Assembly (NCBI RefSeq): GCF_016427605.1
Contig: NZ_JAELXQ010000012.1
Span: 52,022 to 116,021, forward strand
Length of the DNA: 64,000 nucleotides
Source: Ochrobactrum sp. Q0168
GTDB taxonomy: Bacteria > Pseudomonadota > Alphaproteobacteria > Rhizobiales > Rhizobiaceae
Reading direction: 5' to 3'
The notes beneath the pieces are model-generated. The model was not told the DNA's origin. It ran no database searches and saw nothing but the letters and a program-made list of their open reading frames with translations. Shown in pieces: positions 54,708 through 64,000 of the stretch (position 1 is its first letter; each line of letters begins with the position of its first letter). Position numbers and translations under genes: made by a program.

Positions 54708-57659
54708 CTACCAACTCACCTTGAAACCGAGGGTTCCCTTAAGGCTATAAGTATCGCCGAAATCCTCGAAGCTGGTCTTGACCACGCCTTCGCCGAAAAC
54801 CGCATATTTGCCATCAGCCCAGGCATAGGTTCCGCCAGCGCCGATCCCGCCCCAGGTTTTGTCATTGCCATTTTTGAAATCAACGCCGCCAGCCCTGATC
54901 TTATAGTTGTCCATGAACTCTTGATAGAGATTGGCTGCGAGATAAAGATTGGTCTGGGTCAGCCGGTTGTAACCGTCTCGCCATGCATTGCGATATTCCG
55001 CCGCCAGCCCGATGCGGGCATTGAGACTGTCGCCATTGCGCAGATCGACGGGCACGCCTGCAACATCATGGAAGCTGTCGAAATCCACCGACGACCAGAC
55101 AAGTTGCGCCTGTGGCGTAATCGACCAATGCTCGTTGACTTCAATACGGCGTCCGCCTTCGAGGCTGAGGCCATAGCCAAAGCCCTTATTGCCATCGGCC
55201 AGTGATTTTTCGAGCGTGTCGGAAACCAGCTTGCTGTCATACCAGGTCAGTTGAAGCTGTCCGTCCAGGTAGTAGCCAGTATCGCCGTACCAGGTGAGGG
55301 CGCCACCCAATCCCCAACCGTCTGTGTCGATGGTGCCATCGCCGCTAAATGACGAGATATCGCTGCTCGCTTTGCCATATTGCGCTATGAAACTGCCGAT
55401 CAGGCGACCGGATTGGCTTTCCTGAAACAGCGCATCGATACCTGCCTGCATGACGAAGACGCCAATGTCCTGCGTCACACCCGCCGTGGAACCGTTGGCA
55501 GCAAATTTGCTGTGCGCTCCCTCGATGCGTCCCCAGACGCCATATTTGTCGATGGGGATATCCCGACCTGCCGTCGCATGACCGTCCTTAACATCTTCGC
55601 TCGGCATTGCATCATTGTTCCAGTATCGATTGCCGACGCGCTGCTGCAAGCTCGGCATCTGGTTCAAGGCCTGCATGTTACGCGCATAGCCTTCATAGAT
55701 CGGCATTGAAGGATTGTAGCGCGTCTCGCCATTCGCCGCCGTGTTGTGCAGATAAAAGCCGCCATCGCCCGACAGAGCCACACTATTCACGGTAGGCGAC
55801 GAAGAGCGTGCATCAGCTGCCGCGGCCAAGGGGGCTTCGGTCGGTTCATCGGCAGTTGCGGTGATTTCATAGGCATAGACGCCCCCTACAACAGCCGCTT
55901 CGCCATTCGCCGTTGTGTAATCGCCCGCCAGTTCGAATGTGCCCGCAGGATTGCCTGCTACCTCAATGATCTTCGTGCCATCAGCAATCTGCGTGCTGGC
56001 CTCGCCATAGGAAACCAGTCTCAACTGGCTGCTGCCGGAACTATCGCCACGGATGACAAGATGGCTGGTCTCGCTGTTATTTGCTCCCACGCCCGTGGCA
56101 ATTTCGACCGTGCCACCTTTGCCGATATAATTACCTTTGACGGTCAGTGTGCCAATTCCGTTTTCGCCCGGCGCTACTACGCCACCGGTTTCATTGGTCA
56201 CGGAGTTGACGCTGCCGACGCCGCTTAACCGTCCAGCCCTGGCCACACGAACAGATGTAGCATTGTCACCATCAAAAATCAGTGTGCCGCCCACGACTGC
56301 GGAGTTACCGGTAAAGCTGTTGTCACCGGTGAGACGCAATTCGCCAACGCCGCGCTTGATCAGACCGCCAATGCCCGAAATGGGATTCGACCAGATTGAC
56401 GAATAGCCTTGTGTGTCGACGTCGAAACCTTCCGCATAACGAAATTTCATCGGTCCGTTGACGGCAGCGCCGAGGTTCAACAATCCCTGACCGTAAATTT
56501 CGGTGGGGCCGATATTGGTGGCAGTGGTCAGCAAGGTTTCAATGGTCTGCCGTGCATTCATGTAGGGAAAGGCCTGCCGGACGACTGCAGCAGCACCCGC
56601 CACATGCGGCGAGGCCATGGATGTACCTTGCATATATTGATAACTCCCCCCGGGATAGGTCGAGTAGATGGGGCCTCCATTATCGCCACCGGGAGCCGCC
56701 ATACACCATTCGGCGGCAATACCGCAGCGATTGCTATAGCTCGCTATCTGTCTGTTCGGACCAACTGAAACGACGGCAATAAGGGAGCCTTTCAAATCCG
56801 AAAAGTCGAGATTGGCAACCGCCGGATCATTTGGTGCGAGCAGGTGAAACGTATTCGGGTTGTTCATGTCGAGATCGCGTCGGCGTCCATCCACGAACTT
56901 ATATTTTCCGATTGCAGTGTTCTGCGGAGTGATTGCGGGAAACAGTGCGCTGCCACTTGGATGCGCTGACGAAATCGGCTGGACCTTGTAGTCATTGCCC
57001 GCCGCGAAAACCATGACGATATCGGCTTTTGCGGCCACTTTCAGTGCTTCATAATCATTCTTGAGATAGCCGCCATACAGGATCGGCTGATAGCTCAGCC
57101 GCTGGTAATTTGGGTTGTCGTAAGGGGTAGGAAAAACGTATGGGCCATAGCTGCCATTCAGAACCTTCACCTTGGTTGTTGACGCGTAGCGCAGCGCTCT
57201 ATTGATGGCATCATATTTTCGGTCCGGTACGATGGCCCTCAAGGCAAGGATTTGTGCATCATAGGCAACGCCATGCATCCCGGTTCCGTTGCGGGCTGCG
57301 GCAATAATGCCGCTCACATGCGTTCCGTGCCCAATCGGTCTGCCATTTTGTTGAAGATCCCGAACGTCTTGTTCGCCCATATATGTGCCGAAATTTCTCG
57401 ACCATGGATGCACTTTTCCGGCAAATTCCGGATGGTAGATATCAATGCCCGTGTCCAGCACGGCCACAGTGATGCCTTTGCCTGTAAAGCCGCGCTGATA
57501 GGCTGGCGTTGCGTTGATCATCGGCAAGGCCCAATTTGCCTTATATTCGGCATCGGACCTGAATGCCTTATTTGGCTCTGCCTGCTGCGCATAAGAAGAT
57601 GAAGGAAATAGAATTATAGTCACGGTTAATAATCGAACGATTGGATAGAAATTCCGCAT
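54708..57659 (-). CDS. Autotransporter with S8 (subtilisin-like) protease passenger
   Basis: The 983-residue protein has a signal peptide ending SSSYAQ at about residue 25, then a subtilase domain with catalytic D69 (VAVLDTGID), H111 (GHGTHVSGI) and S347 (GTSMASPHVAGAA). An autotransporter-associated beta-strand segment (LRLTGDNSFTGNSAVVGGTL) lies near 450-500, and a C-terminal barrel of about 270 residues ends YSLKGTLGFKVSW with the usual terminal aromatic. ATG 57659 follows AGAGAGGG. The passenger should reach the cell surface; whether it is cleaved off is unknown. Monocistronic. Confidence 0.92.
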   Translation of the reverse strand: MRNFYPIVRLLTVTIILFPSSSYAQQAEPNKAFRSDAEYKANWALPMINATPAYQRGFTGKGITVAVLDTGIDIYHPEFAGKVHPWSRNFGTYMGEQDVRDLQQNGRPIGHGTHVSGIIAAARNGTGMHGVAYDAQILALRAIVPDRKYDAINRALRYASTTKVKVLNGSYGPYVFPTPYDNPNYQRLSYQPILYGGYLKNDYEALKVAAKADIVMVFAAGNDYKVQPISSAHPSGSALFPAITPQNTAIGKYKFVDGRRRDLDMNNPNTFHLLAPNDPAVANLDFSDLKGSLIAVVSVGPNRQIASYSNRCGIAAEWCMAAPGGDNGGPIYSTYPGGSYQYMQGTSMASPHVAGAAAVVRQAFPYMNARQTIETLLTTATNIGPTEIYGQGLLNLGAAVNGPMKFRYAEGFDVDTQGYSSIWSNPISGIGGLIKRGVGELRLTGDNSFTGNSAVVGGTLIFDGDNATSVRVARAGRLSGVGSVNSVTNETGGVVAPGENGIGTLTVKGNYIGKGGTVEIATGVGANNSETSHLVIRGDSSGSSQLRLVSYGEASTQIADGTKIIEVAGNPAGTFELAGDYTTANGEAAVVGGVYAYEITATADEPTEAPLAAAADARSSSPTVNSVALSGDGGFYLHNTAANGETRYNPSMPIYEGYARNMQALNQMPSLQQRVGNRYWNNDAMPSEDVKDGHATAGRDIPIDKYGVWGRIEGAHSKFAANGSTAGVTQDIGVFVMQAGIDALFQESQSGRLIGSFIAQYGKASSDISSFSGDGTIDTDGWGLGGALTWYGDTGYYLDGQLQLTWYDSKLVSDTLEKSLADGNKGFGYGLSLEGGRRIEVNEHWSITPQAQLVWSSVDFDSFHDVAGVPVDLRNGDSLNARIGLAAEYRNAWRDGYNRLTQTNLYLAANLYQEFMDNYKIRAGGVDFKNGNDKTWGGIGAGGTYAWADGKYAVFGEGVVKTSFEDFGDTYSLKGTLGFKVSW

Positions 57660-57964
57660 GATTCCCTCTCTCAATTGTTGATAATTTTCCCCCGCATATA
57701 TTCAAGATCTAATAATATCTATTTACATCCTAATAATTAAATTCGGACTTTACTTCTTTTTATTAGGAATAAGACACATTGGTCATTTTAGAATATATTG
57801 TGCAATCGCTATGAATTGCTCCTAATCTATTGATCCCAATTAAATAATTCTGTCGAAATATTTCTTCGCAATTGCAAACAGGACAGCGCGAACAGGAGGT
57901 GAACGGCAATAAAAAACGGGGCCAAAGCCCCGTTCTTACGATCTTATCTGAGATGTTGATTTCG
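57660..57964. other. AT-rich promoter region of the autotransporter gene
   Basis: These 305 bp are strongly AT-rich up to about 57870, with several short A/T runs that could serve as promoter elements for the leftward autotransporter gene. The terminator at 57911-57934 closes the upstream peptide operon. No open frame is credible. Confidence 0.55.
57911..57934 (-). terminator. Rho-independent terminator of the oligopeptide ABC operon
   Basis: AACGGGGC and GCCCCGTT form an 8-bp stem with a 4-nt loop, followed on the minus strand by TTTTTT. It is 30 bp beyond the ATPase stop codon. Confidence 0.88.
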
Positions 57965-59575
57965 TCAGCTTGCTGAACCGAAGCGTTCCTCGCTGAGCGC
58001 TGCCGCCATCAGCGCTTTGGTATAGTCTTCGCGAGGATGATCGAAGATTTGCTCGGTATCGCCTTGTTCGACGATCCTGCCATTGCGCATCACGACCACA
58101 TAATCCGACACGGCGCGAACCACTGCCATGTCGTGGCTGATGAACAGGTAGGAAAGGCCGTGCTCTTTCTGCAGATCACGCAAGAGCGCCACGATCTGCT
58201 TCTGCACGGAGCGGTCGAGCGCGCTTGTCGGTTCGTCCAGAACGATGACGCGGGGTTTGAGGATCATCGTGCGGGCAATTGCGATACGCTGGCGCTGTCC
58301 GCCTGAAAACTCATGCGGATAACGATTGCGCATGGAAGGGTCCAGCCCGACCTCCTTCAGCGCTTCCTGCGCCCTGCGGTCACGCTCCTTGGCGGAAAGC
58401 TGCGGTTCGTGGATCAGCAACCCTTCGGTGATGATGCGCCCAACCGTCATGCGCGGGCTGAGCGAACCGAACGGGTCCTGAAAGACGAGCTGCAATTCCC
58501 GGCGTTTGGGACGCATGGCTTGCGGATCGCGCGGCAGCTCCTTGCCGAGATAGGCGATACGGCCTTCAGAATCGAGAAGTCGCAGGATGGCGCGTCCCAG
58601 CGTGGACTTTCCCGAACCGGATTCCCCGACAATGCCGATGGTCTGACCTTCCTTGAGCGTCAGTGAGACATTATTCACGGCGGTCATATAATTGGCCGCG
58701 CCAAGCCACGGCTTGTGGATCAGGAAATTGACCTTCACATTATCGGCGCGGATCAAGACGGGCGCTTCATCCGGCGGCGGCAGCTTTTCGCCTTCCGGTT
58801 CCGCATCCAGCAACATCCGGGTGTAGGGATGCTGCGGCTCGGTAAAAAGCGTCTCCGTTTGATTGCTCTCGACCACTTCGCCGGAGCGCATCACATAAAC
58901 CCGGTCGGCAAAACGGCGCACAATGCCGAGATCATGGGTAATGAACACAACGGCCATACCAAGACGCTGTTGCAGATCGGCGAGAAGGTCGAGTATCTGC
59001 GCCTGAATAGTAACATCGAGCGCTGTAGTCGGCTCGTCGGCAATCAGGATATCCGGCTCATTGGCGAGCGCCATGGCGATCATCACGCGCTGCCGTTGCC
59101 CGCCGGACAGCTCATAGGGATAGCTGTCAATGCGGCGTTCCGGCTCCGGAATGCCGACAAGTTTCAGCAGTTCCAGAATGCGCGGACGCGCCTGCTTCTT
59201 GCTCATGCCACGGTGATAGCGCAGCGGCTCCGCGAGCTGGTCGCCGATGCGATAGAGCGGGTCGAGCGAGGTCATCGGCTCCTGAAAGATCATGGTGATT
59301 TTCGCGCCGCGAATAGTATTCAGCGCCTTGTCGGACATGCCGATCAGGTCCTGACCGCGATAGAGCGCCTGTCCCGTTGCCTTGCCGTTGCGCGCCAACA
59401 GTCCCATCAGCGCCATGGTTGTCTGGCTTTTGCCGGAACCGGATTCCCCCACAATGGCCACCGTTTCACCGGCCTTGACGTCGAGGTTGATACCACGCAC
59501 AGCCGGAACGGGACCATCATGGGTATCGAAGGTTACGCGCAGATCGCGAACGCTCAGAATGGTTTCCTTCGTCAT
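57965..59575 (-). CDS. Oligopeptide ABC transporter ATPase, two fused domains
   Basis: The 536-residue protein contains two complete ATPase halves, equivalent to OppD and OppF joined. The first has [38 protein letters not shown] and [11 protein letters not shown]. The second has [34 protein letters not shown] and [12 protein letters not shown]. The YejF family has the same fusion. ATG 59575 lies one base after the upstream permease stop. It is the last gene of the operon. Confidence 0.93.
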   Translation of the reverse strand: MTKETILSVRDLRVTFDTHDGPVPAVRGINLDVKAGETVAIVGESGSGKSQTTMALMGLLARNGKATGQALYRGQDLIGMSDKALNTIRGAKITMIFQEPMTSLDPLYRIGDQLAEPLRYHRGMSKKQARPRILELLKLVGIPEPERRIDSYPYELSGGQRQRVMIAMALANEPDILIADEPTTALDVTIQAQILDLLADLQQRLGMAVVFITHDLGIVRRFADRVYVMRSGEVVESNQTETLFTEPQHPYTRMLLDAEPEGEKLPPPDEAPVLIRADNVKVNFLIHKPWLGAANYMTAVNNVSLTLKEGQTIGIVGESGSGKSTLGRAILRLLDSEGRIAYLGKELPRDPQAMRPKRRELQLVFQDPFGSLSPRMTVGRIITEGLLIHEPQLSAKERDRRAQEALKEVGLDPSMRNRYPHEFSGGQRQRIAIARTMILKPRVIVLDEPTSALDRSVQKQIVALLRDLQKEHGLSYLFISHDMAVVRAVSDYVVVMRNGRIVEQGDTEQIFDHPREDYTKALMAAALSEERFGSAS

Positions 59576-59576
59576 C

Positions 59577-60710
59577 TCAGCGATCCTTCGGGTCAAGACT
59601 ATCACGCAGGCCATCGCCCAGAAAGTTCAGCGCAAACAGAATGATGGTCAATGTTGCGGCGGGCCAGATCAACTGCCAGCTCGCGCCGCGCATGTTCTGG
59701 GCACCTTCCGAGATCAGCAGACCGAGCGAGGTGAGGGGGTCTTGCACGCCGAGGCCGAGGAAGGAGAGGAGGCTTTCCAGTAAGATGGCTTTCGGCACCA
59801 GCAAGGTGACGAAGACGATCACCGGGCCGAGCGCATTTGGAATGATATGGCGGGTGATAATCCCCCGTCGCGTCGCGCCAAGCGCTTCCGCCGCCTGCAC
59901 GAATTCCTGCCGCTTAAGGCTCAATGTCTGTCCGCGCACGATGCGCGCCATATCCAGCCATTCCGTAGCACCAATGGCGATGAAGATGATGAATATTGAC
60001 CGCCCGAAGAAAACAAGCATCAAAATTACGAAAAAGATGAAGGGCAGCGAATAGAGAATATCGACAACACGCATCATGACATTGTCGATACGTCCGCCGA
60101 GATAGCCGGAAATCGCGCCGAAGGAGACACCCAGCACCAGCGACATGGCCGAGGCCAGCAAGCCAATCGCCAGCGACATACGCACCCCAATGAAGATGCG
60201 CGTCAACAGATCGCGACCGAGATTATCGGTGCCCAGCAGGAAATAATTGCGCGTCACATCAAGCGTCAGCTTGCCACTCAGACCGTCGGCGGCCAGTTCC
60301 ACCTTCGGATTGCTGAACAGGTCGGAGCGCTGGAAATAACGCAGAACACGGTCGTCGGTCGGGCGCTGCGCCGTGAAATCGACAACGATGGTGTTGCCAG
60401 TCAGTTCAGGCTCTGCGGAGGCCTTCAACCGCGCACGAGCCAGTTCCCGCTCAAGCCCCGGCAGGATCGTATCCGCCCGCGGATAGGCCTCGAGGCTTGG
60501 CGCAACGCGCACGAACTGCGGATAGATTTTGTCATAAGGATGCGGGCTGAGCATCGGCCCGAAAATACCTGCAAGAGCCAGAACCATGAGCACTATTGCG
60601 CTGGCGACGGCAGCCTTGTTCTTGCGCAGGCGCAGCCATGCGTCCTGCCAGAGCGAGCGGCTTGGCATGCTCAATTCGGCAGTTTCCGTTGGTACGGTCA
60701 GATCAGTCAT
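59577..60710 (-). CDS. Oligopeptide ABC transporter permease (OppC type)
   Basis: The 377-residue permease is longer than OppC (about 300) because an insert of about 75 residues follows the first helix (from [18 protein letters not shown] to [10 protein letters not shown]), predicted to be periplasmic. The permease core and the EAA sequence [16 protein letters not shown] are normal. ATG 60710 follows GAGGG and overlaps the end of the preceding permease gene by 8 bp. Works with the OppB-type subunit and the fused ATPase. Confidence 0.91.
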   Translation of the reverse strand: MTDLTVPTETAELSMPSRSLWQDAWLRLRKNKAAVASAIVLMVLALAGIFGPMLSPHPYDKIYPQFVRVAPSLEAYPRADTILPGLERELARARLKASAEPELTGNTIVVDFTAQRPTDDRVLRYFQRSDLFSNPKVELAADGLSGKLTLDVTRNYFLLGTDNLGRDLLTRIFIGVRMSLAIGLLASAMSLVLGVSFGAISGYLGGRIDNVMMRVVDILYSLPFIFFVILMLVFFGRSIFIIFIAIGATEWLDMARIVRGQTLSLKRQEFVQAAEALGATRRGIITRHIIPNALGPVIVFVTLLVPKAILLESLLSFLGLGVQDPLTSLGLLISEGAQNMRGASWQLIWPAATLTIILFALNFLGDGLRDSLDPKDR

Positions 60711-61626
60711 AGCGAACCCTCGGATCAAGCCATGCATAGAGAAGATCAACAATCAGGTTGAACACAACGACGAAGATCGAGATCACCACAACCGTGCCCA
60801 TGACGAGCGTGTAGTCGCGGCTGAGTGCGCCTTGCACGAAATATCGGCCAATGCCCGGAATACCGAAGATCGTTTCAACCACAACTGAGCCAGTGAGGAG
60901 GGCGGCAGCAGTTGGTCCGAGATAGGAAACAGCGGGCAGCATGGCGGCGCGCAATGCATGCACGCCAACCACGACACGCGACGGCAGGCCATAGGCGCGG
61001 GCGGTACGAACATGATTGGCGCGCAGCGCTTCAATAGTTGCACCTCGCACCAGACGCGCAATAACCCCTACTTGCGGCAAGGCAAGCGTCAACACCGGCA
61101 ATATCCAGTAGGTGACATTGGCCGATGACCAGCCTCCTGCGGGAACCCAGCCCAGAATGACACCGAACAGCAAGCTCAGTAGCGGGGCGACAACGAAATT
61201 GGGCGTTGTGATACCGAAAGTCGCGAGCGCGACCACGAAATAATCAACAGCGGAATTCTGCTTCAGCGCGGCAAGCGTGCCGAGAAACGTGCCGATGATC
61301 GCGGCCAGCGTCAGACCCAGAGTGCCGAGCATGATCGACACCGGCAGACCAGAAGCAAACAGGTCGTTTACGGAAAAATCGCGGCGCGTGAAGCTCGGGC
61401 CGAGATCGCCCTGCACGAGATTGCCAAGATACACCAGATACTGTTGCCAGAGCGGCGCATCCATATTGTAGGCGCGCTTGAGGTTCGCGAGGATCAGCGG
61501 ATCGAGGGGGCGTTCGAGGTCGAATGGACCGCCGGGTGCAAGGCGGATGAGGAAGAATGTCAGAGTGATGATAATGAAGATCGTGGGTATCGCACTACCC
61601 AATCGTCGGAACGTGTAGCCCAGCAT
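60703..61626 (-). CDS. Oligopeptide ABC transporter permease (OppB type)
   Basis: The 307-residue membrane protein starts MLGYTFRRLGSAIPTIFIII, typical of OppB/DppB, followed by FLIRLAPGGPFD; the EAA sequence ARAYGLPSRVVVGVHALR is present. ATG 61626 follows AGAAGGGAC. It is separated from the binding protein gene upstream by 197 bp that include a terminator, so part of its transcription may come from read-through. Confidence 0.92.
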   Translation of the reverse strand: MLGYTFRRLGSAIPTIFIIITLTFFLIRLAPGGPFDLERPLDPLILANLKRAYNMDAPLWQQYLVYLGNLVQGDLGPSFTRRDFSVNDLFASGLPVSIMLGTLGLTLAAIIGTFLGTLAALKQNSAVDYFVVALATFGITTPNFVVAPLLSLLFGVILGWVPAGGWSSANVTYWILPVLTLALPQVGVIARLVRGATIEALRANHVRTARAYGLPSRVVVGVHALRAAMLPAVSYLGPTAAALLTGSVVVETIFGIPGIGRYFVQGALSRDYTLVMGTVVVISIFVVVFNLIVDLLYAWLDPRVRYD

Positions 61627-61783
61627 GTCTTTGTCCCTTCTTTGCCTGACAGCACAGAGCCGCCGGGCAAATCCCACTAAGGGCTTTTAGATTATTGTTT
61701 TCTAATATTTTTTCCGTTGTCATCTGTTGCCGAATGAAAACGGAAACGCTGGCAGGAGAGGGGTGTCTAGCTCTCTTCCGCCC

Positions 61784-61814
61784 AAAAAAAGGGCCGCGCG
61801 ATCAAGCGCAGCCC
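61784..61814 (-). terminator. Terminator after the oligopeptide-binding protein gene
   Basis: On the minus strand GGGCTGCGC pairs with GCGCGGCCC (one wobble) around a TTGATC loop and is followed by seven T residues. It lies 10 bp past the stop. It probably acts as an attenuator, giving more receptor than permease. Confidence 0.8.
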
Positions 61815-61823
61815 TGTCTAAAA

Positions 61824-63401
61824 TTACTGTTTGAGGGAAAGCCAGCGGGTCTTGTGGCTGTCCATAAGGTTGTCGTTCCAACCGGCGACATTATCGGAAA
61901 CGAGCGCGCGCGACGAATAATAGAGGATAGGAATATTGCCCACTTCGTCGAGCTGGATTTTTTCGGCTTCGCCCAAAACCTTGGCGCGTTCACCCAGATC
62001 GGTGGTCTTTTCCGCCTTGGCCATCAGCGCGTCATAGTCTGCGTTCTTCCACTTGGAATAGTTGAAGCTGACATTTCCCTGGCTGATGAACAAGAAGTTC
62101 TGAGGATCGTTGTAGTCGCCAATCCAGCCGGCACGCGCGATATCGAACGGCCCGTCATCGCGCATGAAGTTGAAGTAGGTGGCGCCTTCAGTTTCATTGA
62201 GCGAGGCCTTCACGCCGATATTGCCCAGCATGTCGGCAATGGCCGCCATGGTGTTCTTGTTGTTTTCGGACGTGTTGTAGAGCAACTCGATCTTGAGCGT
62301 ATTGGGCTCGACACCCGCTTCTTTCAGAAGCTCCTTGGCCTTGTCCTCACGCTCCAGCATGTCGTCGGAATAATCGAGCTTCGGCGCGTCTTTCAGATAG
62401 TTGGCTATACCGGGCGGCACCATGGAATAACCAGGCAGCATGGTTCCCTGCCAGACCTGATCGGCCAGAAATTCACGGTCGATAGCCAGCGATATCGCCT
62501 GACGCACTTTCACGTCTTTTAATTTGCTGTCGGCCGACTTACCCTTGACCGGCAGGTAATAGACGCCGAGATAAGGCGCCATGCGGAATTCCTTGGCGAG
62601 ATTTTTCTTCACATAGTCCATCTGCTCGGCGGGAACGTCGGAACAAATCTGCACTTCTTTGGCTTCGAAGCGACGCATGCAGCTGGCGCGGTCCTCAAAG
62701 GGAATCCAGTTTACCGTATCGATCTTGACCTGATCGGCCTCGTAATAATACGGGTTCTTTTTCATAACGATCTTGTCGTTCGGCGTGAAGCTTTCGAGCA
62801 TATAAGCGCCGTTGGTCACCATCTTGCCAGGCGTGGTGAACTTGTCGCCATTGGCCTCAACGCTTTTCTGATTGAGCGGAAAGCCGGTCTGGTGCGTCAG
62901 AAGTTCTAGAAAATATGGAGCAGGGGCATTCAGTGTGATCTTAAGCGTGTGGTCGTCGACAGCTTCGACGCCAAGCTGGTCGACAGGCTTTTTACCGCCT
63001 GCAATATCTTCAGCGTTCTTGATGACAAACAGCATGCTGGCATAACCGGCAGCCGTTTTGGGGTCCATCAGACGGCGGAAGGTAAACTGGAAATCACCTG
63101 CTGTTACCGGATCGCCGTTTGACCATTTGGCATTGTCGCGCAGATGGAATGTGTAGACAGTCCCGTCTTCGGAAATATCCCATGACTTGGCGACACCAGG
63201 AATTGCCTTGCCGTCCGCATCCTGAATGGTCAGACCGTCATAGAGGTCGCGCAATACGTTGCCTTCGGCAACAGTGGACGTCCGGTGATGATCGAGCGTT
63301 GCCGGATCTGTATCGTTACCGCGATTGAGAACCGTCTCGGCGGATGCCGCACCTGCCAGCGCCAGAAGACACACGCCTGTCAGTAGAAATTTCCGATACA
63401 T
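61824..63401 (-). CDS. Oligopeptide-binding protein (OppA type)
   Basis: The 525-residue periplasmic receptor has a signal peptide (KFLLTGVCLLALAGAASA) cleaved before ETVLNRGNDTDPATLDHH, the OppA start. GDPVTAGDFQFTFRRLMDP, FEDRASCMRRFEAKEVQI and VRQAISLAIDREFLAD are conserved in OppA/MppA proteins. ATG 63401 has an excellent AAAGGAGGGG site. It heads the leftward operon of receptor, two permeases and a fused ATPase. Peptides of a few residues, or murein peptides, are the expected ligands; which of these is not shown by the sequence. Confidence 0.93.
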   Translation of the reverse strand: MYRKFLLTGVCLLALAGAASAETVLNRGNDTDPATLDHHRTSTVAEGNVLRDLYDGLTIQDADGKAIPGVAKSWDISEDGTVYTFHLRDNAKWSNGDPVTAGDFQFTFRRLMDPKTAAGYASMLFVIKNAEDIAGGKKPVDQLGVEAVDDHTLKITLNAPAPYFLELLTHQTGFPLNQKSVEANGDKFTTPGKMVTNGAYMLESFTPNDKIVMKKNPYYYEADQVKIDTVNWIPFEDRASCMRRFEAKEVQICSDVPAEQMDYVKKNLAKEFRMAPYLGVYYLPVKGKSADSKLKDVKVRQAISLAIDREFLADQVWQGTMLPGYSMVPPGIANYLKDAPKLDYSDDMLEREDKAKELLKEAGVEPNTLKIELLYNTSENNKNTMAAIADMLGNIGVKASLNETEGATYFNFMRDDGPFDIARAGWIGDYNDPQNFLFISQGNVSFNYSKWKNADYDALMAKAEKTTDLGERAKVLGEAEKIQLDEVGNIPILYYSSRALVSDNVAGWNDNLMDSHKTRWLSLKQ

Positions 63402-63946
63402 TTAAGAACCCCTCCTTTGAAATTTATGAAATGCCCTGCATCTTATGGATAAGCGGATCACATGCAAGCGAACTTAGCAACACATTGAATTAATACAAAT
63501 AATCAAAAAATTGGGAGCAAGTTCAATGCCTGGAAACGGGTACGGGAATTCTAATTTTCATGCAATTAAGATGCATTGTTCGACCGTAATTTTTGTCAAA
63601 AATCTCCGTAAATTCCGGGTGTTGAGTGCTGCAATTGACAGTTTAAGGCAAAGAAACCGAGGTTCGATTCGCCTAAATGTTCACCGTCGAAATGGCTGGG
63701 GATAACCTCCCATCGGACACTCGTAATCCATGCGTTTCTCATCACCGTTCTGCGGCATTTACGTTTCACGGCGCTGTCGGTGGTTAGTCCCGAATAGCGT
63801 AAACGCCCGATTTCGAGTTGATCGTAGATCGCGGGCTAGATAGTTCCATAACATACGTTATGCAATTCTCACCTGTAGCCGGGTACATTCTATTTTAAAC
63901 TGCAACATGCCAATGAATTCATGATGTTAGCCATGGAGGAAATTGG
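63402..63946. other. Intergenic region between oppA and the IS30-like transposase
   Basis: These 545 bp should contain the promoter of the leftward peptide operon and the left end of the insertion sequence. I cannot fix the inverted repeat of the element because its partner lies outside the window. A weak 59-codon frame (63526-63705) is present but not convincing. Confidence 0.45.
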
Positions 63947-64000
63947 ATGTCGAATTGCTATTCACAGATCACTTTGCGTGAACGTCGCCGTCTTTTCGAG
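63947..64000 (+). CDS. IS30-family transposase, first 18 codons (runs off the window)
   Basis: ATG 63947 follows GGAGGAAATTGG and encodes MSNCYSQITLRERRRLFE, which matches the usual opening of IS30-family transposases (S-YSQ-TL-ERRR) just before their DNA-binding helices. The rest of the gene is beyond the window, so whether the element is intact cannot be judged. Confidence 0.65.
   Translation, partial: MSNCYSQITLRERRRLFE

Noticed and set aside
63640..63690. GAGGTTCGATTCGCC resembles a tRNA T-loop.
   Set aside because: The supposed stem does not pair and there is no acceptor or anticodon arm upstream; chance match.
63526..63705. A 59-codon plus-strand frame with a GGGAG site near oppA.
   Set aside because: Composition is not protein-like for this genome, and the position overlaps the probable oppA promoter region; no family recognised.

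Overview
The window looks like part of a Brucellaceae chromosome or chromid (Brucella/Ochrobactrum type). The reasons are moderately high GC, alphaproteobacterial gene content (fused MrpA/B antiporter, Bkd complex, GbsR-like regulator before cydDCABX, Dat plus DmpA-type peptidase) and small dispersed repeats of the sort common in Rhizobiales. This is inferred from protein resemblance and layout; no database search was made. There is no rRNA, convincing tRNA, CRISPR array or prophage. The only mobile-element signal is the first 18 codons of an IS30-family transposase at the right edge.

Layout from left to right. 1-488: 5' part of an FUSC-type exporter gene on the minus strand. 664-1182: mog. 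1346-5385: four-gene Anbu cluster (permuted ATP-grasp, alpha-E protein, transglutaminase, proteasome-like Anbu peptidase). 5444-9690: a solitary family-5 solute-binding protein, a nitroreductase and an FAD/NAD(P)-binding protein. 10148-16198: complete Mrp/Pha Na+(K+)/H+ antiporter operon (A/B fusion, C, D, E, F, G). 16581-23818: GbsR/MarR-like regulator followed by cydD, cydC, cydA, cydB and cydX, i.e. cytochrome bd oxidase with its assembly exporter. 23874-31238: GntR regulator and BadF-type sugar kinase diverging from a sugar ABC operon with a Gfo/Idh/MocA dehydrogenase. 31266-31835: GNAT acetyltransferase. 32376-37343: branched-chain 2-oxoacid dehydrogenase operon (E1alpha, E1beta, E2, E3). 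37443-38195: SURF1. 38741-41242: an FtsK-like translocase without a membrane domain. 41537-46198: tripartite efflux operon (outer-membrane lipoprotein, MacA, MacB). 46533-51331: operon of dat, an amino-acid ABC transporter and a DmpA-type peptidase, suggesting use of D-amino acids or small peptides. 51565-53870: LysR regulator and MFS transporter. 53974-54612: AlkB. 54708-57659: S8 serine-protease autotransporter. 57965-63401: oligopeptide ABC operon. 63947-64000: transposase start.

Most of the window is transport, respiration and catabolism of familiar families. The most interesting items are non-coding or contextual: (i) the Anbu cluster, a known but functionally unsolved association; (ii) two overlapping palindromes just before the cyd regulator; (iii) a cydA leader in which a small hairpin separates a strong Shine-Dalgarno from the start at exactly the distance that folding would correct; (iv) an array of degenerate 8-bp repeats in inverted halves between dat and a LysR gene; (v) an outer-membrane lipoprotein whose only sensible signal-peptide start is a non-standard ATC codon; (vi) a dispersed repeat that supplies the stop codon of two unrelated genes; (vii) matching TGGTA direct-repeat pairs in both halves of a divergent sugar-operon promoter region.
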